Positions 25,841 to 34,044 of a stretch of 64,000 bases of DNA are shown in pieces. Origin of the DNA: Actinomadura sp. K4S16. Its GTDB lineage: Bacteria; Actinomycetota; Actinomycetes; Streptosporangiales; Streptosporangiaceae. The translations under genes were made by a program, and so were the position numbers. Under the pieces are notes generated by a model, which saw nothing but the letters and a program-made list of their open reading frames with translations, was not told where the DNA came from and made no database searches. Location: NCBI RefSeq assembly GCF_008327685.1, contig NZ_BDDE01000013.1:248001-312000 (forward strand), in the 5' to 3' direction. Every line of letters begins with the position of its first letter. Positions within the stretch are counted from its first letter, which is position 1.

Positions 25841-25871
25841 TAGGGGCCGGACCTGGCGGAGCCGGCCCCTA
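25841..25871 (+). terminator. intercistronic hairpin
   Basis: Exact 10-bp arms TAGGGGCCGG (25841-25850) and CCGGCCCCTA (25862-25871), 11-base loop. Ends the transcript segment carrying the two tiny genes or attenuates into the next part. Confidence 0.6.
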
Positions 25872-25902
25872 TCCCCTCCACGACACCACAGGAGCTTTCT
25901 CG

Positions 25903-26622
25903 ATGTTGAAGACCATCCCCAGCGTCGTGCGGTCACGGGTCGACCGCGTGGCCGTCCGGCACCGGTACACCGGGCTGCAGGACACCTTGAACGAGACCAT
26001 CGACGACCTGTACGCCGCCCAGGACCACGACGACCGCGCCGCGCTGCTGGACTACGCCGCGCAGCTCATCGAGCGGCTGGCCGAGCTGCACACCGCTGCG
26101 TGGGGCCGCGAGGCCGACGCGGACGGGCGGCCGGTGGCGGTGTCGCTGGCCGGCCAGGCGGCGCTGCTGCGTCAGGTCGCGGCGACCGAGCGCGCGGTCA
26201 TCGGGACGATCACCTGGCCGGTCGGTCAGACGCCGCCGGACGCCGAGCACGCGGCCGAGCTGCACGCCTGGACGGAGCTGGCGCACACGTCCGCGCCCGA
26301 GCGGCGTGCGGCCTGCCTGCGTCGGCTGTCTGTGCTGGCCGCCGAGCACCTCGGCGAGCGCTCCGCCGAGGTCCTGGCCGTGCTCGCCGAGGTTGAGGAC
26401 CACCGGGCTGCTGGCAACACGGTCCCGCCCGCTCGTCCCCGCTTCATGCTGCCTCGAGTTCTGGTCGGCGCCTTCCTGGCGCTGCTGGCTCTCATCGGTC
26501 TTGCTCCAGGGCTGGACGCCCTGGGCCGGGTCCTGCTGCTGGCGGTTGTCATGGCGTCGACCTATGGCGCGTTGTGCGTCTACGTCGGTGTCCGAGGCCG
26601 GTCGCAGCGGGTGGCGCGGTGA
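25903..26622 (+). CDS. AICE membrane protein of unknown function
   Basis: 239 residues from ATG 25903 (AGGAGC upstream). About 180 residues of helical, acidic cytoplasmic domain precede two transmembrane helices (MLPRVLVGAFLALLALIGL and GRVLLLAVVMASTYGALCVYV). Overlaps the next gene by four bases. A membrane partner of TraB in transfer or spread is a reasonable guess; no family recognised. Confidence 0.65.
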   Translation: MLKTIPSVVRSRVDRVAVRHRYTGLQDTLNETIDDLYAAQDHDDRAALLDYAAQLIERLAELHTAAWGREADADGRPVAVSLAGQAALLRQVAATERAVIGTITWPVGQTPPDAEHAAELHAWTELAHTSAPERRAACLRRLSVLAAEHLGERSAEVLAVLAEVEDHRAAGNTVPPARPRFMLPRVLVGAFLALLALIGLAPGLDALGRVLLLAVVMASTYGALCVYVGVRGRSQRVAR

Positions 26623-26801
26623 GCGCGCGGGCCAGGTCTCGGCGGTCGCCGGGCCGGGCGGTGCTGGCGTTCCTGGTCGTGTTTCTGGCGCTGTGGGCGG
26701 CGCTGACTACCTGGACGGCGATGTACGGCAACGCCGCCTGCATGGTGGCGGCGCTGACCGCGTGGTGGGTCGCGCGCCCTTTTGCCCGGAGGCGGCGGTG
26801 A
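26619..26801 (+). CDS. 60-residue two-helix membrane protein
   Basis: GTG 26619 overlaps the previous stop, and the gene's own stop overlaps the next start. A basic head, then helices AVLAFLVVFLALWAALTTW and AACMVAALTAWWVARPF, and a basic end. It resembles the small Spd proteins of Streptomyces plasmids in size and topology only. Confidence 0.6.
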   Translation: MSARARSRRSPGRAVLAFLVVFLALWAALTTWTAMYGNAACMVAALTAWWVARPFARRRR

Positions 26802-27100
26802 GCGGCGCGCACAGCACCGCCGCCGGCGGAGCCGGGTTGGCCCGGCACTTCCGGATCCAGCCGCCGCCCGGCCCGTCCACCTGGGAACGCCTCAGTCCCG
26901 TCGCCTACGGGTTGCTGGCGGTCCTGGCCCTGGTCGCGTCAGCCGTGGATGCCCTGGTGACGGCGCTGCTTGGGGTGGCGCCCCTGGGGCCGCGGCTGCG
27001 CAGGGCGGGACGGGCGCTGGCCGATGAGTTCCGGGCCGGGCACGCCGGCGCGGTGGATGCCGACGTCGTCGACGACAACGAGCAGGAGGTATGGCGGTGA
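26798..27100 (+). CDS. 100-residue membrane-associated protein
   Basis: GTG 26798 overlaps the previous stop. One long hydrophobic stretch (PVAYGLLAVLALVASAVDALVTALLGV, about residues 34-60) with cytoplasmic basic and acidic ends. Same coupled gene string as its neighbours; likely a spread-type protein. Function not readable. Confidence 0.6.
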   Translation: MSGAHSTAAGGAGLARHFRIQPPPGPSTWERLSPVAYGLLAVLALVASAVDALVTALLGVAPLGPRLRRAGRALADEFRAGHAGAVDADVVDDNEQEVWR

Positions 27101-27405
27101 ACAACATCAGCGAGCTGGCCCGGATCGAGTTCCGCGGATCGTTGGGCGAGGCGTTCAAGAAGTACAGCCAGGAGCTGGAGGCGCTGGCCGACCGGTGGCG
27201 GACCGAGCTGGAGATCGCCGCCGTCGACGCCGAGGCGGCGATGGGCTCGATGAAGGGGCACCTGCTGCTGTTCGGCCTTGACTCCAAGGTCCGGGCCCGC
27301 CGGGTCGCCAAGCGCCTCAAGCGCGCGCAGGACCTGGCCGCCTCGGTGGGAGACAGCGCGGACCAGTTCCAGCGCTCGTACCGCAGGCACTTCATTCCGT
27401 CCTAG
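27097..27405 (+). CDS. small helical AICE protein, paralogue of the 27489 gene
   Basis: 102 residues from GTG 27097, seven bases after GGAGG; the ATG at 27091 sits too close to that site. A wholly helical, charged protein. It shares with the next protein the pattern ELARIEF-G, a middle AAMxxMKGHxLLxGxD and xVRAxRVxxxLxxAxxL, so the two are diverged duplicates. No family recognised. Confidence 0.65.
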   Translation: MNNISELARIEFRGSLGEAFKKYSQELEALADRWRTELEIAAVDAEAAMGSMKGHLLLFGLDSKVRARRVAKRLKRAQDLAASVGDSADQFQRSYRRHFIPS

Positions 27406-27440
27406 TCGGCGCCGCGGGGCGGCCACCACTCGGGCGCCGC

Positions 27441-27457
27441 CCCCGGCCTGGCCGGGG
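27441..27457 (+). terminator. intercistronic hairpin
   Basis: CCCCGGC (27441-27447) and GCCGGGG (27451-27457) form a tight 7-bp stem with a 3-base loop in the gap between the paralogous pair. Confidence 0.4.
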
Positions 27458-27488
27458 TTGCGACCACAGACCAGGAGGGACAACGCAG

Positions 27489-27857
27489 ATGGGTTCGGGA
27501 GCGCAGCGGCTGGACGAGATCGCCGCTATCGAGTTCGGCGGCAAGGTGCCCAAGCAGGTCGCCGCCTATGCCAAGGCGACGCAGCGGTTCGCGCACGACC
27601 TGGCGCGGGAGCTGGACGCCGCGGAGGCGGCCGCCGACGCCGCGATGCGGCAGCTCAAAGGTCACCCGCTGCTGGCGGGAGTGGACGTGGCCGTGCGGGC
27701 GTGGCGGGTGTCTCGGCACCTGCGTGAGGCCCGGGAGCTGGTCGAGGGGATCAGCGCCGAGGCCGTGAAGTTCAACATCCAGTTCCGCAACGAGTTCCTG
27801 GCCGGCGACCAGCGCGCCACGAAGAAGAGCGAGTACAGAGGCGAGGTTGATCTGTGA
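27489..27857 (+). CDS. small helical AICE protein upstream of traB
   Basis: 122 residues from ATG 27489, with CAGGAGGG eleven to eighteen bases upstream. Helical and charged, paralogous to the 27097 protein (see EIAAIEFGG, AAMRQLKGHPLLAGVD, VRAWRV) but with an added C-terminal tail of about 15 residues. Its stop overlaps the traB start (GTGA), so stoichiometric synthesis with TraB is likely and physical contact is possible. Confidence 0.65.
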   Translation: MGSGAQRLDEIAAIEFGGKVPKQVAAYAKATQRFAHDLARELDAAEAAADAAMRQLKGHPLLAGVDVAVRAWRVSRHLREARELVEGISAEAVKFNIQFRNEFLAGDQRATKKSEYRGEVDL

Positions 27858-30124
27858 TGGCACGCAAGACCCAGAGCCTGCAGCTCGTACAGGACGCCAC
27901 GATGGAGCGCATCGCGGTGTCGGCCGTGTCGAAGGTGGGCGTGCTGGTGCCGCCGTGGGCGGTGCTCGGCCTCGAGGCCGCCGGCGGCGCGGTCTCGCAC
28001 GCGATGTGGGGCGCTCCCCCGGCGGTGACGTGGGCGGCGGCCGGATGCACGCTGGGCTCAACGCTGCTGACCGCGCTGACCTGGATGGCCACCCACCGCC
28101 GCCGGATGCTCGGCCGGGTCCACTCCACCGCGACCACGGCCTCGGCGACCACCTGGTTCACCGTCGCCACCATCACCGGCGTGACCGCCGACGCCACCGC
28201 CGGCGCGCTGTTCTTCGGAGGCGCCACGCTCGCGCTGAGCTGGAACATCCGGACGGTGATCCGCGCCCAGGGCGACGGGGACGGGACCGGAGACGCGCTC
28301 GGATCGCTGTTCGACCGGGCCAAGGAGCAGGCCGGGCTCAAGGGCGCACGGGTGCGGGCGGTGGAGGTCACCGACCACAAGGTCAAGGGCCAGATGCAGC
28401 TGCCGCCCGGGGAGAAGACTGCCGACGACGCCGTCAAGGCCACCGCCCGCATCGAGTCGGGCATGCAGCTCCCGCCCGGCAGTGTGATCGTGGCTCGGGA
28501 CGAGGACCGCGCCGACCGGGCGCACGTCACCGTGTCCGACCCCCGCGCGATCCGCCGTCCCATCATGTGGCCCGGTCCGTCCCGGCCGGGCGGGTCGGTG
28601 GACGAGCCGCTGCGGATCGGGATCTACCAGGACGGCGACGAGGTCGAGTACCGGTTCGTCGGCCACCACCTGCAGATCATGGGCATGACCGGGTCCGGCA
28701 AGAGCATCGGCGGGGCCTGGAACATCGTCGGCGAGATCATCACCCGCGCCGACGCCGCCGTGTTCTCCATCGACGTGTCCAAGGACGACCAGACCATGGG
28801 GCCGCTGCGCGAGGGCCTGCACCGGTTCGAGACCGGGAAGGCCGGCGCGGTCGACCTCATCCGGGCGATGCACGCCGCGATCCCCGAGCGCACCAAGTGG
28901 CTGGCCGCCCGCGGCTACCAGGCGTGGGAGCCCGGGTGCGGGCTGACCTACTGGTACCTGCACATCGAAGAGGTCCCCAAGCTGTTCAACGAGCTGGCTG
29001 GTGAGGACGAGGAGCGCCTGGCCGAGATCCTCAAGGAGATCCGCTCGGCGGGCGGCAGCGTGATCCTCTCGCTGCAGCGCGCCGACTACACCCAGATCCC
29101 CACGCTGATCCGCTCGCAGATGGCCAAGATGTGCTTCGGGCTGTCCGACCCCGACGACGTCAAGTACGGCGTGTCCGCACGCCAGCGCAAGGCCGACGTC
29201 GAGCCGCACGAGTGGGAGGACCACTACCCCGGCATGGCCTACCTGGACGGCAAGAGCGTCCGGACCACCCACTACGCGATGCCGCTGCGGACTTTTTCCT
29301 GGGGCGCTGGCAGCGCCGAGGCCAACGCGGCGATGGCCGCCCACGCCGCCGCCTACCCCGCGGCCGCCAAGGACGTCGACCCGTTCACCGCCGACCTCAG
29401 CCGCGTCCAGCCCGCCCAGGCCACCGCGTCGGCCCCGGCGAGCGCTCCGCGTGCGGCCGTCGTCCTGGAGGACGAGCGCGAGGCGTTCGCAGCCGAGTTC
29501 GCCGAGATGCTCGGCGACGCCGCCGAGCAGGTCATCGCCGTACAGCACGCCTCACCGCAGATGCTGCAGCGCAAACTGCGCGTCACCCGGGAGGACTCGC
29601 TGCGCCTCCTGGAGGCGCTGGAACGCAAGGGCATCGTCGGCGCCGCCGACGACGATGGAGAGGGCCGCCCGGTCCTGGTCGCCGCCGACGCCGCGGCCGA
29701 GACAGTGGCCAGGCTGCGCGACAACGGCGACCCCGTCACAGCCGCGCTGCGCACCGAGGACCCCGACCCGGCCGTCATCGCCGGGGCCGGCGACCCGATC
29801 CAGGAGCCGACCGACGCCGAAGCCGAAGGACTGGTCACCGAGAACCAGGACCGCGACCCGATGACTCCGGCCGCCGCGCGGGGCCTGGTGCACGACTGGC
29901 TCCGCCACCGCCAGCAGGCCGGGCAGCCGTCCTTCACCGCCTCCGACGCCGAGCTGACCGCCGTGCGCAACCGCACCGGGAACGGCCGCGCCTGGACCTA
30001 CAAGGTCCTCAAGGACCTGACCGATCGCGGCGTCCTGCGGGCCGACAAGTCCGGAAACAGCACCACCTACACCATCGCCGACCTGTCGCCGCTGGACCGC
30101 GACGACCTCGGGCAGGCGGCATGA
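27854..30124 (+). CDS. traB: FtsK/SpoIIIE-type DNA translocase, TraB
   Basis: 756 residues. Four hydrophobic helices at about 30-130 anchor it in the membrane. A motor domain follows with Walker A GMTGSGKS (277-284) and Walker B YWYLHIEEV (near 370). A linker and one or two C-terminal winged helices (about 540-620 and 680-745) are the part that in Streptomyces TraB reads short repeats in the transfer locus. This single protein moves double-stranded plasmid or AICE DNA between hyphae, with no relaxase. The start overlaps the preceding stop. The GTCAC cluster just downstream is a candidate recognition site. Confidence 0.92.
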   Translation: MMARKTQSLQLVQDATMERIAVSAVSKVGVLVPPWAVLGLEAAGGAVSHAMWGAPPAVTWAAAGCTLGSTLLTALTWMATHRRRMLGRVHSTATTASATTWFTVATITGVTADATAGALFFGGATLALSWNIRTVIRAQGDGDGTGDALGSLFDRAKEQAGLKGARVRAVEVTDHKVKGQMQLPPGEKTADDAVKATARIESGMQLPPGSVIVARDEDRADRAHVTVSDPRAIRRPIMWPGPSRPGGSVDEPLRIGIYQDGDEVEYRFVGHHLQIMGMTGSGKSIGGAWNIVGEIITRADAAVFSIDVSKDDQTMGPLREGLHRFETGKAGAVDLIRAMHAAIPERTKWLAARGYQAWEPGCGLTYWYLHIEEVPKLFNELAGEDEERLAEILKEIRSAGGSVILSLQRADYTQIPTLIRSQMAKMCFGLSDPDDVKYGVSARQRKADVEPHEWEDHYPGMAYLDGKSVRTTHYAMPLRTFSWGAGSAEANAAMAAHAAAYPAAAKDVDPFTADLSRVQPAQATASAPASAPRAAVVLEDEREAFAAEFAEMLGDAAEQVIAVQHASPQMLQRKLRVTREDSLRLLEALERKGIVGAADDDGEGRPVLVAADAAAETVARLRDNGDPVTAALRTEDPDPAVIAGAGDPIQEPTDAEAEGLVTENQDRDPMTPAAARGLVHDWLRHRQQAGQPSFTASDAELTAVRNRTGNGRAWTYKVLKDLTDRGVLRADKSGNSTTYTIADLSPLDRDDLGQAA

Positions 30125-30209
30125 CGCCGCCGAACGTGACACCGCCCAAGGGCCCAGGCATCTCGCGTGCGGCTGCGCGTGGGAGCGAGCGCGCCGCACG
30201 GATGATCTT

Positions 30210-30329
30210 GTCACGCGCGTGTCACGGGCGACCGTCACGCCTGCGTCACGGGCGCCGTGTCACAGCGTCACAGCGCCTGTGACCTGTAGCTCTCTCCCCC
30301 AGCCCCCGCCCACGGCCTCAACCGTGTCA
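30210..30329. repeat. GTCAC direct-repeat cluster, candidate clt transfer locus or origin
   Basis: GTCAC occurs on the top strand at 30210, 30221, 30234, 30245, 30259 and 30267, at 8-14 base steps, with an inverted GTGAC at 30279 and another copy at 30325. Three copies extend to GTCACGGGC (30221, 30245, 30325). The 418-base interval 30125-30542 holds no convincing gene. In Streptomyces plasmids the clt locus lies near the traB 3' end and holds 8-bp repeats bound by TraB; this matches in place and layout. A replication origin for the following gene is the alternative. Confidence 0.6.
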
Positions 30330-30542
30330 CGGGCTGCCGCCAGCCGGCCTTCCCCGATCTGAGCTGAGAAGCAGACCCCGGCCACCGCCCGCGGTGGACC
30401 GGGTCTCTCTCGGCCCGCCAAGTCACATCCGCCCCGTCCCGCTCACCAGTCGCGGACGGCCTCGTCTCCGCCGTGGAGGACCCATGAGATCCGCTTGGGC
30501 AAGCCCGCCCATCCGGCCCGCCGCCTCGAGGACGGTCACCCG

Positions 30543-32525
30543 ATGACCAAGCCTCCACTTCGCGTCGTGGACGGCGGCCAGGACGACGAGCAGGACCTGG
30601 CCCGCGCGCTCCCCCACGACCTCGGAGCCGAACGGCAGGTCCTGGGAGCGATGATGCTCTCGGCCCGGGCCGTGGCCGACGTCCGAGACGTCCTCGACGG
30701 CAGTGAGTTCTACCGGCCAGCCCATCAGGACATCTGGCAGGCCGCCTGCGACCTGGTCGACCGCGGCGACCCCTGCGAGCCGACCGCCGTCGCAGCCGAG
30801 CTCGGCCCGCGCCGCCTCAGCAAGGTCGGCGGCGGCCCCTACCTGCACACGCTCATCCAGGACACGGTGTCCTCCACCCAGGCCGGCTACTACGCGCGCC
30901 GACTGGCCGATCTCGCCTACGCCCGGACCGTCGCGACAACCGGCATCCACCTCACCCAGCTCGGCCACCAGGCGGCCGGCGGCGACACCACCGACCTGCG
31001 CAGCGCCGTCACCTCCGCCGTCCAAGAGATCACCGCACCCAACGCCCGCGGCTGGCCGGAACCCACGCCGCTTGAGGCCGCCCGTGAACTGCCGACCTTC
31101 CCGCTGCCGATGCTGCCGGACTGGCTCGCCGAATACGCCGCCCGGCTGGCCGAGCAGACCCAGACACCGGCCGACCTCTCCGGCTGCCTCGCCCTGGCCG
31201 TCCTGGCCGTCGCCGCCGGCGGCAAAGTCTGGGTCCAAGCGCGCGGCTGGCGCGAGCCGACCAACCTGTTCAGCGTCGTCGCGCTCGGCCCCGGAAACCG
31301 CAAGTCCGAGGTGTTCTCTGCGATGACCGCCCCGATCCGCGCCGCTGAGGCGAGGCTGCGCGACGAGGCCCAGCCGTACATCACCGACATCGCCATTCAG
31401 CGGCGCGTCGCCGAGGCCGACATGGAGAAGGCCGAGAAGGCCGCGATCAACGCCATTGACGCCGTCGTCCGCGAGCAGCACCTGGCCGACGCGCGCATCG
31501 CCGCCGAACGGCTCCAGGAGCTGCAGGTGCCGGCCGAGCCGCGGCTGTTCTCCGACGACGCGACACCCGAGGTCCTCACCTCGCAACTCGCCCAGCAAGG
31601 CGGGCGGATGGCCGTCCTGTCCCCGGAGGGCGAGATCTTCTCCATCGCCGCCGGCCGCTACAGCGGCGCCCCGAACTTCGCCGTCCTCAAGCACGGCCAC
31701 GCTGGCGAAGGAATGCGAATCGACCGCGTCGGACGCGCCTCGGAGGTCATCGAGTCCGCACACGTGACCCTCGGCATCTGCACCCAGCCCGACGTCCTGG
31801 CCGGGCTCGCCGACACCCCGCAATTCCGCGGCCAGGGCCTCCTCGGAAGACTCCTCTACTCCGTCCCGGCCTCACTGCTCGGCTACCGCGACGCCAGCCC
31901 AGAACTCATCCCCGCGCACATCGCCCAGACCTACGCCGACACACTCACCAGTCTCATCACCCGACTGCACAGCCTCAGCGAACCGGTCTCCCTCACCTTC
32001 AGCGATGCGGGCACCGCCGCCGTCCAGGAGCTGCTGCGCGAAACCGAACCGCGCTTCCGGCCCGGCAACGACCTGGCCCACATGCCCGACTGGGGAGGCA
32101 AGTTCCCCGGCGCCGTCGTCCGCATCGCCGGCCTGCTCCACCTGGCCCACCACCATCACGGCACCTGGACCCGGCCCATTAGCGCGGAGACGTTCGCCTG
32201 CGCACGCCAGATCGGCGAGTACTTCCTCACCCACGCCCAAGCGGCCTACGACCTCATCGGCGCCGATCCTGACCTGGCCGACGCCCGCGCCCTGCGCGAC
32301 TGGATCGCCCGCACCGGTACCCACCGCTTCACCGCCCGCGACGCCGTCCAAGCGCTCAGGCCCCGCTTCCGCAAGGTCGCTGACATCGACCCCGGCCTAC
32401 GCGTGCTGGAAGCCCACGGATGGATTCGACGGCTGCCCACGCCACCCCGCGCCAGCGGGGCCGGCCGCGCACCCGCCGCCGTCTACGAAGCCCACCCGCA
32501 CACCGCATCAGGCGACGGCTCATGA
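30543..32525 (+). CDS. replication protein: DnaB N-terminal domain plus DUF3987 ATPase
   Basis: 660 residues from ATG 30543. Residues about 28-165 match the DnaB N-terminal helicase-loader contact domain (GAERQVLGAMMLSARAVADV, PAHQDIWQAACDLVDRG). DUF3987 follows, with Walker A-like LGPGNRKS (248-255), a coiled-coil insertion and a C-terminal winged-helix-like end. DUF3987 proteins are helicase-like ATPases of phages and AICEs, usually joined to or beside a primase-polymerase; none is seen here. It probably opens or unwinds the element's origin and may recruit host primase. GAGGACGG precedes the start. Confidence 0.78.
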   Translation: MTKPPLRVVDGGQDDEQDLARALPHDLGAERQVLGAMMLSARAVADVRDVLDGSEFYRPAHQDIWQAACDLVDRGDPCEPTAVAAELGPRRLSKVGGGPYLHTLIQDTVSSTQAGYYARRLADLAYARTVATTGIHLTQLGHQAAGGDTTDLRSAVTSAVQEITAPNARGWPEPTPLEAARELPTFPLPMLPDWLAEYAARLAEQTQTPADLSGCLALAVLAVAAGGKVWVQARGWREPTNLFSVVALGPGNRKSEVFSAMTAPIRAAEARLRDEAQPYITDIAIQRRVAEADMEKAEKAAINAIDAVVREQHLADARIAAERLQELQVPAEPRLFSDDATPEVLTSQLAQQGGRMAVLSPEGEIFSIAAGRYSGAPNFAVLKHGHAGEGMRIDRVGRASEVIESAHVTLGICTQPDVLAGLADTPQFRGQGLLGRLLYSVPASLLGYRDASPELIPAHIAQTYADTLTSLITRLHSLSEPVSLTFSDAGTAAVQELLRETEPRFRPGNDLAHMPDWGGKFPGAVVRIAGLLHLAHHHHGTWTRPISAETFACARQIGEYFLTHAQAAYDLIGADPDLADARALRDWIARTGTHRFTARDAVQALRPRFRKVADIDPGLRVLEAHGWIRRLPTPPRASGAGRAPAAVYEAHPHTASGDGS

Positions 32526-32584
32526 CCACCCTTCGCCCTCACGCACCGTCACCGGCCCGAGCGGCTCACGGCCGTCTGCACCCT

Positions 32585-32650
32585 TGCACGCCTGCACACA
32601 ATGCACAGAAATCAATTGATGTGCATTCTGTGCATGCGTGCAGCCGTGCA
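32585..32650. promoter_or_regulatory. TGCA array with dyad upstream of int
   Basis: TGCA recurs at 32585, 32593, 32602, 32622, 32631, 32639 and 32647, arranged around the palindrome ATCAATTGAT (32611-32620). ATGCACAGAA (32601-32610) and TTCTGTGCAT (32626-32635) are exact inverted copies. The even spacing on both arms suggests a multimeric regulator of int or arm-type sites for Int/Xis. The 187-base gap 32526-32712 has no convincing gene. Confidence 0.55.
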
Positions 32651-32712
32651 GAGCCACGCCCGGGCCCCATCGACCATCACTCAGCGTGACAGTCAACCCG
32701 GAGGAACGAACG

Positions 32713-33933
32713 ATGACCGAGACACCTCCCAGCCGTCCCGAGGAGTTGGCCCCGGCCCGTGAGCCGAAGCGAAAGCGCCGACCTCAGGGGGACGGCGGCC
32801 TGCGGTGGAGCGAGAGCCGACAGCGCTGGATCGCGGAGATCACCATTGGCTACACCCCCGCGGGCAAGCGGATCGTCCGGACGGCCACCGACAAGAACAA
32901 GCGCCAGGCGCTCAAGAAGCTCCACGAGAAGCTGCGCGACCGCGACGACGGCCTGCCGAGCGAGGACACCCGATACACCGTCCGGCACGCTGTCGAGAAC
33001 TGGCTCGAATACGGCCTCGTGAACCGAGACTCCGAAACGCGGACCAAGTGCCGGAGCCTGGCCGACAACCACATCATCCCGAGCCTCGGCGCGCGGAAGC
33101 TGCGCGAACTGTCCGCCGACGATGTGGACGCCTGGCTCGCCGAGAAGGCCGAGCACCTCAGCACTGACACTCTTCGCCAGCTCAGATCCATCCTCAAGCG
33201 GTCCGTGGCTCGCGCCCAAGCGCGCGACAAGGTGAAGCGAAACGTTGTCCTGCTGTGCGAGGTACCGCGCGGGAAAGCCGGGCGTCCGTCCAAGTCGCTG
33301 ACGCTCGATCAGGCGGCCGCCGTTCTGGCCGCGGCGACGAATACCTCGATGTACGCCTACATCGTTCTGTCCCTGCTGATCGGTGCTCGCACGGAGGAGC
33401 TGCGCGCGCTCACGTGGACGCACGTCGACTTGGACGGCCGACCAGAAGCTGAGCCGCCCGTCCCGCCGTCCATCAGGGTGTGGCGGTCGGTGCGCGCCGG
33501 CGGCAAGACCAAGACGAAGAAGTCCAGGCGCACGCTGGCGCTGCCCAAGCGATGCGTGGAGGCCCTGCGCTTTCACCGCCAGCTACAGGACGAGCAGCGC
33601 CAGGCGGCCGGCACGGCCTGGCAGGAGCACGGCCTAGTCTTCGCGTCCACCGTGGGCACCGAGCGGAACGCCAACAACGTCCTACGGTCCTTCCGGGCCG
33701 TCCTGGCCAGGACGGACCTCAACCCGGACGAGTGGACGCCACGGGAGCTACGGCACAGCTTCGTGTCGGTCCTGTCGGACGCCGGCGTCCCCCTCGAGGA
33801 CATCTCACGGCTGGCCGGCCACAAGAGCACGGAGGTCACCGAGACGGTCTACTGGCACCAGATCCGACCCGCCCTGCTGGCCGGCGCCGAGGCCATGGAC
33901 GACGTGTTCCCCATCGCTGCCGAGGACGCCTAG
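32713..33933 (+). CDS. int: tyrosine site-specific integrase of the AICE
   Basis: 406 residues from ATG 32713 (GGAGGAA upstream). An AP2-like arm-binding domain (about 28-75), a SAM-like core-binding domain (about 88-175) and the catalytic domain. Catalytic residues: Arg226 in GARTEEL, Lys near 268, Arg347 with His348 in RELRHSF, His370 in LAGHK and nucleophile Tyr380 in VYWHQ. The first His of the HxxR box is replaced by Arg344, seen in other actinomycete integrases. It lies beside attR and ends 66 bases from it. It recombines the 46-bp core within the tRNA-Thr gene. Confidence 0.94.
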   Translation: MTETPPSRPEELAPAREPKRKRRPQGDGGLRWSESRQRWIAEITIGYTPAGKRIVRTATDKNKRQALKKLHEKLRDRDDGLPSEDTRYTVRHAVENWLEYGLVNRDSETRTKCRSLADNHIIPSLGARKLRELSADDVDAWLAEKAEHLSTDTLRQLRSILKRSVARAQARDKVKRNVVLLCEVPRGKAGRPSKSLTLDQAAAVLAAATNTSMYAYIVLSLLIGARTEELRALTWTHVDLDGRPEAEPPVPPSIRVWRSVRAGGKTKTKKSRRTLALPKRCVEALRFHRQLQDEQRQAAGTAWQEHGLVFASTVGTERNANNVLRSFRAVLARTDLNPDEWTPRELRHSFVSVLSDAGVPLEDISRLAGHKSTEVTETVYWHQIRPALLAGAEAMDDVFPIAAEDA

Positions 33934-33961
33934 TCAGGCAATGTGTCAGGCAGTCATGCAG

Positions 33962-33993
33962 AAGGCCCATCGCGGGTGGTCGCGATGGGCCTT
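33962..33993 (+). terminator. hairpin terminator after int
   Basis: Exact 13-bp arms AAGGCCCATCGCG (33962-33974) and CGCGATGGGCCTT (33981-33993), 6-base loop, then attR. Also downstream of the tRNA read from the other strand. Confidence 0.8.
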
Positions 33994-33998
33994 TGAGC

Positions 33999-34044
33999 TG
34001 GGAGCCGCCTATCGGAATCGAACCGATGACCTATTCATTACGAG
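33999..34044. repeat. attR, 46-bp attachment core inside tRNA-Thr
   Basis: Identical to attL at 16787-16832. The identity stops exactly at the end of the anticodon loop, so strand exchange probably occurs in the anticodon region as in other tRNA-targeting tyrosine integrases. Confidence 0.93.

Larger units (their letters stand above)
16787..34044 (+). mobile_element. AICE (actinomycete integrative and conjugative element) in tRNA-Thr, about 17.2 kb
   Basis: The element is bounded by exact 46-bp direct repeats (16787-16832 and 33999-34044), each covering the tRNA-Thr sequence from the anticodon loop to the 3' end. Between them lie, in order, a cargo NACHT gene, NUDIX and GntR/UTRA genes, Xis, a chain of overlapping small transfer/spread genes, an FtsK-like TraB, a repeat cluster, a DnaB-N/DUF3987 replication protein and a tyrosine integrase next to attR. 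This is the AICE gene set (pSAM2 type): double-stranded DNA transfer by one FtsK-like protein and no type IV secretion genes. The host tRNA remains intact at the right end. All parts look complete, so mobility is plausible. Confidence 0.92.

Noticed and set aside
30121..30282. 53-residue frame overlapping the traB stop
   Set aside because: Start overlap looks like coupling, but the second half is only the GTCAC repeats translated, and no hydrophobic core or motif is seen.
30210..30283. CRISPR array
   Set aside because: The GTCAC units are only 5-9 bases with 3-9 base gaps; there is no repeat-spacer structure and no cas gene anywhere in the window.
32522..32689. 55-residue frame after the replication gene
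   Set aside because: It consists largely of the TGCA array read as His/Cys codons; a control region is the simpler explanation.
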